Positions 57,060-64,000 of a stretch of 64,000 nt of DNA are shown piece after piece. This DNA is from Corynebacterium canis (GTDB taxonomy: Bacteria > Actinomycetota > Actinomycetes > Mycobacteriales > Mycobacteriaceae). A program made the translations under genes and the position numbers. The notes below the pieces were generated by a model. It had not been told where the DNA came from and made no database searches. It saw nothing but the letters and a program-made list of their open reading frames with translations. The DNA lies in NCBI RefSeq assembly GCF_030408595.1, contig NZ_CP047080.1:1011246-1075245 (forward strand), given 5' to 3'. The first letter of the stretch is position 1, and each line of letters starts with the position of its first letter.

Positions 57060-57443
57060 ATGGAAACTAAGGCATGTGGTCGTGGAGATGTGTATTCGAA
57101 TCAGTGCCCGTGCAGGAGCATTCTTGACCGGATTGCGGACAAGTGGACGCCGTTGATTATCGGGCGGCTTGATGAGGGGCCGCACCGGTTTAACCAGCTC
57201 AAGCGGTCAATCCCGGGTGTATCGCAGAAGATGCTGACGCAGACGCTTCGCGCGCTTGAACGCGACGGGATCGTTGATCGGGAGGTATTTGCGACTGTTC
57301 CGGTGACGGTGGTTTACAGTCTGACCGACTTAGGTCGAACGTTGTCTGAACCGCTTCAGCTCGTTAGAGAATGTGTTGAGTCACATCGCGATGCGGTAGT
57401 TTCCGCTCGGATGGCCTTTGATGAAAAGTTGGCAGAGCAATAG
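57060..57443 (+). CDS. qorR: HxlR/DUF24-type redox regulator, QorR-like
   Basis: A 127-residue winged-helix regulator (residues about 18-105, ADKWTPLIIGRLDEGPHRFNQL). Three early cysteines (Cys6, Cys16, Cys18) fit the thiol-based sensing of QorR/YodB proteins, which leave DNA when oxidised or alkylated by quinones or diamide. Divergent from qor2. TATAAG ends six bases before the ATG, so a leaderless message is likely. Confidence 0.78.
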   Translation: METKACGRGDVYSNQCPCRSILDRIADKWTPLIIGRLDEGPHRFNQLKRSIPGVSQKMLTQTLRALERDGIVDREVFATVPVTVVYSLTDLGRTLSEPLQLVRECVESHRDAVVSARMAFDEKLAEQ

Positions 57444-57479
57444 AAGGTCCCGCAGATCGAGGAGATCGTCTGAGTTCAG

Positions 57480-58190
57480 CCGCACTGCGAGGTTAGACGG
57501 GGTCACGCCGAGCAGCCATGCGCAGACCTAGAGGCTGCTGTCGGCATCATCAGATCGTTCCGGCACCGGCGGTGGTGGAGACTCTGCTGTCAGTGGTCCA
57601 GTGGTGGGTGAGTGGTCAGCCTGCGTCATGTGGTCGATGGCATCGGCGAAAGCCGGAGGGAGGGGCGCCGCGCTGGGTCCGGTGGAAAACTCGCGTGCGT
57701 GGGTCGCGGCGCTGTCTGCGGCATCGGGGAGGTCGCGGCTGTGGTCGTGCTTGGGTACTTTCTCGGCACACTACGCATGGAGATCCGCAAGCGATTCGGC
57801 GGGCTATTTCGCGTCGCGGGTTTCGAGGATCGCTGCCCGCCACATCTTTTTGCGGCAAGTTTCGACCGGCGTTGTCATAGCGTTCGGTGAAGTCGGCGAC
57901 CATTCTGTCGTAGACGGGACGCGCGAGCGCACGCCGCATGGAGAACATGGTCAGCAGTTCCGTCGGAACGCCAACTACTTCCCACACGGGTGCTTTGCCG
58001 TCTTCGCGAGGGGTCGGTCTGAATTTGAGACCGAGTCGTTCGCTGAGCAGGTCCTAGAGTGCGACGTCATAGCGGGCGCTGATTGCCTGATGGTGGGCGA
58101 AAACAGGCCGGCCGTCGAGTGCTTTCCACGAGCCATCCTCAGCCTGAACCTTGTTCGAAATCAGGACTTGGGAGTGCAGGAGGTTTATTC
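57480..58190 (-). pseudogene. Degraded MobF-type relaxase (TrwC/TraA fragment)
   Basis: Minus-strand fragments match conjugative relaxases: SNKVQAEDGSWKALDGRP, LLSERLGLKF, EVVGVPTELLTMFSMRRAL, and after a frameshift ILETRDAK and PAESLADLHA. Stops (TAG before DLLSERLG, and two near the end) and at least one frameshift disrupt it, and both ends of the normal 800-plus-residue protein are missing. It is the footprint of an integrative or plasmid element once present here. Confidence 0.65.
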
Positions 58191-58332
58191 ACGGGGCTTG
58201 TTTGTGCGAACAAAAACACCCCCGTGCTGTGGTGCGTCACCACATATAGCGAAGCCTTTGGTAGAGGATTACATCGTCAAACATAATAACCTTCCGTGGA
58301 AACTAGAAGGGGTAACTTGTTCGTCGTGTCTG

Positions 58333-58755
58333 TTAATCGAATGACTCTTCCAAATCAATCAAGTCAAATACGGCTTTTCGCTGCTCTTGCTTTCTCGCCT
58401 CAAGCAGGTCGAGTACTTCCTGAGAATTGAGTCGGTGGTGTGACCCGACTTTTCGCGCGTTGAGTCGTCCACTTCTAATGTATTTCATCACAGTCGGACG
58501 TGATACATTCAGCATTGAAGCCGCAGCTGTTGTTGTAATTTCTTTAGGCAGCGTGGAGATCGAGATTGATTGTCCACTTTGAACTGCATCCAGGATTGTT
58601 TTAAGGAGCTTCTTGAGTTCATCCGGCATTTCGTCGCCTCGGGGGCCCACCAATGATGTTGCATCGCCTCCGATAACATCCAAGAAATGCGTGATGGACA
58701 AACGCTCCTCGTTTGTGAGCATGACAGATTGGTTCTTGGGAATTGTGGTAGTCAT
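58333..58755 (-). CDS. Small HTH protein (excisionase-fold, antitoxin-like)
   Basis: A 140-residue protein with a hydrophilic N-terminal half and a MerR/excisionase-type helix-turn-helix (residues about 78-120, ITTTAAASMLNVSRPTVMKYI then RKVGSHHRLNSQEVLDLLEA). Proteins of this shape are often antitoxins paired with a PIN-domain toxin, but no such toxin gene is left downstream. I chose ATG 58755 with AGGAG eight bases upstream; ATG 58773 is less likely. Confidence 0.75.
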   Translation of the reverse strand: MTTTIPKNQSVMLTNEERLSITHFLDVIGGDATSLVGPRGDEMPDELKKLLKTILDAVQSGQSISISTLPKEITTTAAASMLNVSRPTVMKYIRSGRLNARKVGSHHRLNSQEVLDLLEARKQEQRKAVFDLIDLEESFD

Positions 58756-58851
58756 GATTGCATCTCCTGCCATGACATTGAGGGTGAGGTGCGGTCTTTC
58801 GTGTGCTGGTCACGTGGATTCGCGTTATGCAAGTTGCTATGCCGACCCTAT

Positions 58852-58877
58852 GGGGTTGCACTTATAGATGCAACCCC
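58852..58877. repeat. Perfect hairpin GGGGTTGCA/TGCAACCCC
   Basis: A 9-bp perfect inverted repeat around an 8-base loop, in a non-coding region. TGCAAGTTGC-like words lie near it at 58828 and 59028, and GCAGGTCCG at 58910 and 59079. No T-run follows, so it may be an operator or an origin-like element instead of a terminator. Confidence 0.45.
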
Positions 58878-59054
58878 GGTTGGCCTATAGGAAGCTATGC
58901 GCTGTCTTTCTGCAGGTCCGCAGGTTGTTGGCCATGGGTTTTTGCCTGTGGTTGTCGCGTTGTCCGGTCTCGTCTTTGCTACCTGTCGTTGCCAACACCT
59001 TGTCGAGCGCGGGTAACCCCAAAGCGTGCAAGTTGCTGCATCGCCGCTGGGCTT

Positions 59055-59519
59055 ATGATAAAGCTCAGTGGACTTTCGCAGGTCCGGCGGAGAGCTAAAT
59101 TTCCTGAGCGTCCGCCTAACCCTCAAATCGAACAAGAAAGTGATTGTGCTTACGTGGTTAAGGAATATGTTGAAGAACTCTACCTGTATTCTAGCGCCGC
59201 GCAGGCCGAGAAATTTGGAAAGCTCCTTCTTTCAAAGTTAAGGGAGGAAGCTTTCCCCGGAGGCAATATTGGCGCATTAGTCACCTTCCCTTCTAGCGAT
59301 GAATTTGGCGTGATCGAGTCGTGGAACAGTTTGTATACTGCAAGCGCGGACGACCCTGAATATATCCTGACAAAAACAGAATTCAAGATACGTACCACTG
59401 ATGTGGATCAATGCCCGGATGAGCTGAGTATGCTCGTTTACGCTAAGATTCGGGATTTGATGGGGCATTTCCCAAGGGTCGAGTACTTTAGTCTTTTTAG
59501 TGAGAGCGCCGAGGAGTGA
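59055..59519 (+). CDS. Small hypothetical protein
   Basis: A 154-residue soluble protein starting MIKLSGLSQVRRRAK. The section YVVKEYVEELYLYSSAAQAEKFGKLL is helical and the rest mixed. I do not recognise it. The frame is open from 58803, but codon composition before 59055 looks non-coding. It ends one base before the next gene's ATG, so the two are likely co-transcribed. Confidence 0.55.
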   Translation: MIKLSGLSQVRRRAKFPERPPNPQIEQESDCAYVVKEYVEELYLYSSAAQAEKFGKLLLSKLREEAFPGGNIGALVTFPSSDEFGVIESWNSLYTASADDPEYILTKTEFKIRTTDVDQCPDELSMLVYAKIRDLMGHFPRVEYFSLFSESAEE

Positions 59520-59520
59520 T

Positions 59521-61098
59521 ATGAGGTTGCGGGGGCGTCGCTTCCAACAAATATTCGCAGTGACGATCGTCGCTTGTGCATTCGGTTTGAGTGCGTGCGA
59601 TTCGGACGGTGGATCTTCGCCGACGATCGCCGAGCCGGTGGTTGAAGGTCCGCACGCGGCCGCAGACAGGAAGGTCGCCCCGCGCACGGAGACGGAAAAC
59701 GCTGCGGGCACCGCGACGATTATCGACGTCGATTTCGGCAATGTTTCCGAGGTGGGTTTCAGCGCCCCGGCGCGCGGCGTGGTCGTGGTGCCGAAGCAGG
59801 CGAACGGGCCGATGCCCGTGGTGGTGATGAGTCACCTGCGTGCCCCGAATTGTGCCGATGGAATATTCGCATATCCGTGCACAGAGGGGATTGGGGAACA
59901 TCGCTTCGATCGGGGAATGACGTATTTGGGGGAGGCGCTCGCCGAGCAGGGATATGTGTCGGTGATTCCGGATTTCGGAGGCGTGTTCATAGGGGTGGAC
60001 GTGAGCGATACTTACGATCAGAACAAAATGTGGAAAGCCGTGGTGAGCCGGTTTATGGAAGGCCTGAAGCAAGATTCGAATGGATTTCCGCAACCGGTCG
60101 ATTTGGATTCCGTGGGGTTGGTGCTGCATTCGCGTTCCGCGGCAATGGTGGATTCGGCGGTGGACGTATTTGGGGAGGGGAAGGTGAAGTCGGTATTTAC
60201 GTATGGGGCGGCCTATGACACCTTTGATTTGGAGCATATCTCTCCGGCGCCCCCGGATATTCCATATCTTGGATTGGTGGGCGAGGGGGACTCAGATGTG
60301 GGTGCCTCGGCAAACCTTTGGCTGGGGCATCACCTACTTGACCAGCGGAAACAGCCGGCTTCGGTGGTCACACTGCCGGGGTTTGGCCATATGCTGATTA
60401 ACCGGGAGGCGGCCGCCGCCGGCATTGGGGGCATGATCGGTTGCGATGTGCGGGAGTGTCCCGATGCTGCGGAGCACGAGCGGATCGTCAGCGCGCTGGC
60501 AGCGGATTGGTTGAACGCGACGGTGCGGGGCGCGGCGTCGATACTTACGGTGTCGGCGGCACAACCCTTGCCGAACAAAGTTGCGGATGTGGAGGCGCGC
60601 TGGTTGGCAAGCACGCCCGAGGCCCTGGCGCACATAGGTCCGAATGAATTCCGGCCGGTAGACGGTGGAACCGCACAGGTGTGCGTGAATGCGGATCCGA
60701 TGAATCCGGAGCCGGTGGAGCAGGGGTGCGCGGTGGCGGAACGCGGCGTCGTCAATATCGTTGCGGAGGTGAATTACATCACAGACGGTCACGCGGATGT
60801 GAACGTGGCCGGTGCGCGCGGAATGGCGGTGCATGTGTCGCCGTCGGGGACTTACGACGCTGCGGGCACGGCGATCACGGTGACGCTTCGGCTGCGAGAC
60901 GGCAATCAGTTCGAATATGCGATTCCGGAGACGGACCCGGCATTGGTGGATCGGTATTCGGAGTTCGATAACGGTGTGTATCAGCTTGGAACCGTGCGGG
61001 TGCCGCTGGCGGAAGCCGTGACCGACGGGGAGATCGAAAGTTTGCGCGTAACGTCGGCGGGACGTCCGGTGGAATTGCGCGGCGTCGATTTCTGGTAG
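59521..61098 (+). CDS. Secreted alpha/beta-hydrolase-like lipoprotein
   Basis: A 525-residue exported lipoprotein with a signal peptide and lipobox (LSAC, Cys at about 26). The first half (to about 345) looks like an alpha/beta hydrolase of the dienelactone/chlorophyllase kind: PVVVMSHL, DFGGVFIGVD, GLVLHSRSAAMVD and GFGHML. The nucleophile elbow is LHSRS instead of the usual GxSxG, and the histidine is in GFGHML. The second half is beta-rich. GAGGAG lies five bases before the ATG. Substrate unknown. Confidence 0.75.
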   Translation: MRLRGRRFQQIFAVTIVACAFGLSACDSDGGSSPTIAEPVVEGPHAAADRKVAPRTETENAAGTATIIDVDFGNVSEVGFSAPARGVVVVPKQANGPMPVVVMSHLRAPNCADGIFAYPCTEGIGEHRFDRGMTYLGEALAEQGYVSVIPDFGGVFIGVDVSDTYDQNKMWKAVVSRFMEGLKQDSNGFPQPVDLDSVGLVLHSRSAAMVDSAVDVFGEGKVKSVFTYGAAYDTFDLEHISPAPPDIPYLGLVGEGDSDVGASANLWLGHHLLDQRKQPASVVTLPGFGHMLINREAAAAGIGGMIGCDVRECPDAAEHERIVSALAADWLNATVRGAASILTVSAAQPLPNKVADVEARWLASTPEALAHIGPNEFRPVDGGTAQVCVNADPMNPEPVEQGCAVAERGVVNIVAEVNYITDGHADVNVAGARGMAVHVSPSGTYDAAGTAITVTLRLRDGNQFEYAIPETDPALVDRYSEFDNGVYQLGTVRVPLAEAVTDGEIESLRVTSAGRPVELRGVDFW

Positions 61099-61268
61099 CC
61101 GGCGGGGCGCGTTTGGGCACGTCAATAGGGGTATTTGAATGTGCACAACCGATGTGTTTGCGCTGGCAGGGAGGTGTGCCGCAGGTTTTCCGTGAGTTCG
61201 AGCGGACAGGAGAACGGAAAGTCGCTATCCTTTGTACGGAAACCCAAGACACTTCCGAGGAATAACGA

Positions 61269-61664
61269 ATGAGCGAAAACGTAGAGCTAGACCAAGAGCT
61301 GGTGCAGACGGTAACAAAGCTGATCGACGATGGCTGCAACTTCCGTGTGGAAGAGCTCCAAGACGCTTACGCGCGCGACCTGCAAACCGTAATGATTCAG
61401 CCGAAGAATCAAACCGTGCGTTTTGATTATGATCAAAACATGGCCTTTTTCAAGGCTGGTCGTGAAAAAGGCAGCAAGCCGATCAAAACCGATGTGGAAA
61501 TCGTTGTGGCAGACGTGCACGACGGCCTCGGCTTTGTGGTTGGTACGCGCACAATGGAACCCGGCGGTGGTCGATTCAAGAGCGTATTTAACCTTATGCT
61601 GCGCAAAAATGAAGAAGGCAAATGGCAGGTATTCCGCGAACAGGCCATTATCGCGCGCAAGTAA
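61269..61664 (+). CDS. NTF2/SnoaL-like protein
   Basis: A 131-residue soluble protein with the size and strand pattern of SnoaL/DUF4440-type proteins (LDQELVQTVTKLIDDG helix, then VEIVVADVHDGLGFVVG and WQVFREQAIIARK strands). Such folds serve as small enzymes or ligand pockets; no catalytic residues can be assigned. GAGGAA lies about six bases before the ATG. Single-gene unit. Confidence 0.7.
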   Translation: MSENVELDQELVQTVTKLIDDGCNFRVEELQDAYARDLQTVMIQPKNQTVRFDYDQNMAFFKAGREKGSKPIKTDVEIVVADVHDGLGFVVGTRTMEPGGGRFKSVFNLMLRKNEEGKWQVFREQAIIARK

Positions 61665-61689
61665 TGCTTGAATAATGCACGCACAATGA

Positions 61690-61731
61690 AACCCTGCGGT
61701 GGGGGAGAATGAATTCCTTCCGCCGCAGGGT
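61690..61731. terminator. Hairpin after the NTF2-like gene
   Basis: ACCCTGCGG (61690-61698) pairs with CCGCAGGGT (61723-61731). Only a weak T-run follows, so termination is plausible but uncertain. Confidence 0.45.
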
Positions 61732-61791
61732 AATTTGCGTAACTGGGTGGTGGGGTGCGGTTGTGGTGAGTGTGGTGGGGTTTAGTGGTGG

Positions 61792-63195
61792 TTAGCCGCG
61801 GGCGCGTTCGATCGGGACAAAGACGGTGAGCATTTGGCCCATTCCATTGGGGGCAAGGGAAGCGAACCAGTGATTGCGAATGGTCACGAAATGGTGATTC
61901 GCGTGAGGGGCGTTCAATAATATCTGGCCTGTTTCAGCGTTTGTGACCTTGAGGTCGTATTCGCCTGCGGTGAGGAGCAAATGGCCGCGCATATCAATCG
62001 AAACAATTCGCTGGTCAGGGGCAAGGGTAATCGATGAGTCTTTCCCTCCGATGGTGGTGAAGCTCCGCGAATTGCCAACCTGTGTGAGCTTTGCGCGGTG
62101 ACCGGAGTCGTATAGCTGCAGGGGCTGTTCGAGAATGGATTCGAGCTCAAGCTTCGGGTCTGGGGAGCTGTCACCAGTCTGAAGCGGTGTTTGCCACGGG
62201 TATGCGTCTATGGACAAATGATCGGTGATGGGCGCTTCAGTCACAGCCGTGCAATCCGAGAGGTAGTACTGCAACTTCTTATCAGAAGCGACGATCCAAC
62301 CGTGGGTGCCGGTGAGAACTCGACCTTCTGTTTTCATATTGCAGCCCCAAACGGTCGGCCAAATATGAAATGCATTGAGACGGATTTCTTTGCCGTCAGG
62401 TTCACTACACAGCACGACCTCATCCTGGTTGGTCATGCCGCAATGCGCACTGGCATCGAGACGATTAGCGGTTTTTATGTTTTCTTGATTGTCGATGCTG
62501 GTAAGGAAAGTTTGCCCGCCGTCACCCCTCACTAGCAGCAGGTCCAATTGGTGTTTACTGCCAATGAGTTCAATATCCCATGCGTGGAAACTGAACGGTA
62601 TTGTCGAGTGAATCAAGCGGTTTTCCGCATCTACGACTAAGAGGGCATTGCTAAAAGGATCTGCGCAATATGCGTAACCTTGATGAGTCACTGCGCTGCA
62701 TGCCTCCGCGCCTAATGAACCTTCGTATTCATAAGTATCGGAATTGTAGTAATTCAACGAAGAATCAACATTTACTATAAACGAGCGTGTGTCATTGGTG
62801 GGGCCAAGAAAACGCACATCGTCTCCAGTGAACACCACGGAATCAATGCCGGCCTTATACGAAAAATCTATGTAGTTTGACGTATTTGCAGGCGCTAGCC
62901 ACAGCGGCGAGTTGATCGAGGTATTCGCGAAGGTCCTGCCGAGGCGGAAGTCGATCTCCCATTGAGAGAAACCGTTTGGATGGATGGGTTCGCCATCTGT
63001 AGCGTCACCGACGTCGTCTGCCGTCGGGGGTTGGGTCGCTTCGGTGTTTGATGTCTGCATTGCGGCAAACGGGTTCAGCGTGGTCGTTGGCGCTGCGCAC
63101 CCAGCGCATAGAACAAGTGTGCAGAGCATTGCTGCCGTTGCGCGTAGCTGACGCTGGCGCGAGGAATGAAGTGCATCAAGAAGTTGGAAGAGCAT
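61792..63195 (-). CDS. Large secreted lipoprotein (unknown)
   Basis: A 467-residue protein with a signal peptide and lipobox LCAGC (Cys at about 33), followed by a Thr/Pro-rich linker. The mature part is beta-rich and has regularly spaced sequences like YAYCADPFSNALLVVDAENRL, which recall beta-propeller blades, and several cysteines. I do not recognise the family. ATG 63195 has GGAGGG upstream; a GTG six bases earlier is weaker. Confidence 0.7.
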   Translation of the reverse strand: MLFQLLDALHSSRQRQLRATAAMLCTLVLCAGCAAPTTTLNPFAAMQTSNTEATQPPTADDVGDATDGEPIHPNGFSQWEIDFRLGRTFANTSINSPLWLAPANTSNYIDFSYKAGIDSVVFTGDDVRFLGPTNDTRSFIVNVDSSLNYYNSDTYEYEGSLGAEACSAVTHQGYAYCADPFSNALLVVDAENRLIHSTIPFSFHAWDIELIGSKHQLDLLLVRGDGGQTFLTSIDNQENIKTANRLDASAHCGMTNQDEVVLCSEPDGKEIRLNAFHIWPTVWGCNMKTEGRVLTGTHGWIVASDKKLQYYLSDCTAVTEAPITDHLSIDAYPWQTPLQTGDSSPDPKLELESILEQPLQLYDSGHRAKLTQVGNSRSFTTIGGKDSSITLAPDQRIVSIDMRGHLLLTAGEYDLKVTNAETGQILLNAPHANHHFVTIRNHWFASLAPNGMGQMLTVFVPIERARG

Positions 63196-63562
63196 GATCA
63201 CCCTCCGTTTTCTATAAACCGCCGGTGGTTTTCAGCCTAATCTCTGGGACATGCTTGCGGTAGCCCAATAGCCCTGCGCGGGGGTGACGTTTTTCCAGCA
63301 AGATGGGGATTAATTTGCGATCGGCGGTGTGGGTCACGGTGCGGTTGGCGGTTGGGGTTACCTGTTTGACGGTGGGGATTATCTGGCGGGTAGCGTTGTT
63401 GGTGTGAGCGGACATGTAGGTTTGGGGCAATCAAATTGGGCAAGGCCGGTACTGGCCGTTTTAAGGGCTTAAAGCGGCGTACCCTTACTTGGATATTCAA
63501 ATTTTCGTAAGTTGGCGCCATTTAAGGCGGTGTGTTGTCCGCGACCTATCCCCGCACCGGAA
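63196..63562. other. Non-coding stretch before the second IS copy
   Basis: G/T-rich on the plus strand, with only short frames and GCGGTTGGCGGTTGG-like simple repeats near 63340. No promoter or gene recognised. Confidence 0.6.
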
Positions 63563-63608
63563 GTTGAACGGTGTCTACCGATATTTTTTACATCAAAATC
63601 CGGAAATC
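63563..63608 (-). repeat. Partial palindromic repeat next to the second IS copy
   Basis: These 46 bases are the reverse complement of the repeat at 11271-11316 (CCGGATTTTGATGTAAAAAA and the following GACACCGTTCAAC). Palindrome 2 is cut by the IS after the GATT at 63608-63605, showing that the second IS also landed in this repeat family. Confidence 0.85.
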
Positions 63609-64000
63609 GCCGCGTGCCATTGAGTTGTGAACTTCTTTGATTGTTCTTGGTTTTATTGTACTTGGTTTTGTGGGGTTGGTGGTGGTGTTCCGATTTTGAT
63701 GCCGACGGTGGCTGGTGGTGGTTGGAACATGGATCGTGGTGGGCGTCGTTGGGGGTAGGTGTTGTAGTAGATTTCTTCCTTTGCTTTGCGGTGTTTGAGT
63801 AGTGGTTTCCATTCGCCGGTGTAGACCTGTTGTGGGGTGAATCCGGCGAGGCCGCTGTGTGGGTCGTGGTTGTTGTAGGCGTCGATGATGGAGGCCATGG
63901 TGTTGGCGGCGGCCTTGATATTGGGGTAGCTGGTTAAGGCGTAGCGGTGGTGTTTGAGTGTGCGGTGGGAGGATTCTTCGAAAGGGTTGTCGTTGGATAC
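63609..64000 (-). mobile_element. Second copy of the IS3-type element (cut by the window edge)
   Basis: From the right end (GCCGCGTGCC, identical to 10874-10883 read inverted) this copy runs left-to-right as the reverse complement of 9173-10883. The visible 392 bases look identical. The rest lies beyond the window. Confidence 0.9.
63653..64000 (-). CDS. IS3-type OrfB transposase, 3' part
   Basis: The C-terminal part of the same transposase as 9750-10838, with identical residues over the segment I can compare (ending PPPTPQNQVQ). The 5' part, including the D residues of the catalytic triad, lies outside the window. Confidence 0.9.
   Translation of the reverse strand, partial: VSNDNPFEESSHRTLKHHRYALTSYPNIKAAANTMASIIDAYNNHDPHSGLAGFTPQQVYTGEWKPLLKHRKAKEEIYYNTYPQRRPPRSMFQPPPATVGIKIGTPPPTPQNQVQ

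Noticed and set aside
63237..63521. Minus-strand 94-residue frame rich in Pro/Arg/His
   Set aside because: Simple-sequence composition, no ribosome site, overlaps a repeat-rich gap; no family resemblance.

Overview
The window is chromosomal DNA from a Corynebacterium (Actinobacteria; close relative not determined). Two things support this. It encodes mycothiol metabolism (mca), and its core gene order follows, as I recall it, the C. glutamicum order lysI-mazG-eno-divIC-DUF501-ppx, ripA, greA, mca, uppS, coaA-glyA, fumC, glpX-xseB-xseA-ispH, metS-metP, ychF. The relevant families are all typical of the genus. Several genes appear leaderless: a -10 box sits 6-8 bases before the start codon, as is common in corynebacteria.

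Layout. (1) 1-8.9 kb: an efeU-efeO-(efeB) iron importer behind a DtxR-like box, a lysine permease, mazG, a lytic transglycosylase, enolase, divIC, DUF501 and ppx. (2) 8.97-11.5 kb: a tRNA with anticodon UAA but a short variable loop, then an IS3-type element (9173-10883) sitting inside a palindromic repeat, with duplicated repeat blocks after it. (3) 11.5-35.7 kb: a three-gene oxidoreductase operon, ripA with an excellent DtxR box, a BI-1 protein, greA, mca, uppS, coaA, glyA, a 5-oxoprolinase operon (pxpABC, an NRAMP-type transporter and a divergent GntR regulator), fumC, glpX, xseBA and ispH. (4) 36.6-44.5 kb: membrane proteins (AI-2E family, MetP/MetS, SulP) and the GTPase ychF. (5) 44.5-59 kb: accessory DNA. 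It holds a phnA gene, two coupled HEPN-motif genes, a 5'-damaged Abi_2 gene, a three-gene module (unknown protein, XRE/ImmA peptidase, broken DUF4062-like gene), an IS1634-type transposase, a degraded gene with an amber codon, a qor2/qorR-like redox pair and the ruins of a MobF relaxase. (6) 59-64 kb: secreted lipoproteins, an NTF2-like protein and the end of a second IS3-type copy in inverted orientation.

Two convergent-gene junctions (20.9-21.9 kb and 36.6-37.6 kb) are filled with MITE-like elements of about 180 bp. These have terminal inverted repeats and internal palindromes, and short AGGCAGATC palindromes lie between them. At 36.6-37.6 kb the insert is flanked by a 22-bp direct duplication of the ispH 3' end.

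The most promising region for an undescribed system is 45.6-52.4 kb. Three different proteins there carry the RX4H HEPN ribonuclease motif, next to an ImmA/XRE peptidase module, in a segment bounded by repeats, an IS element and conjugation-gene remains.
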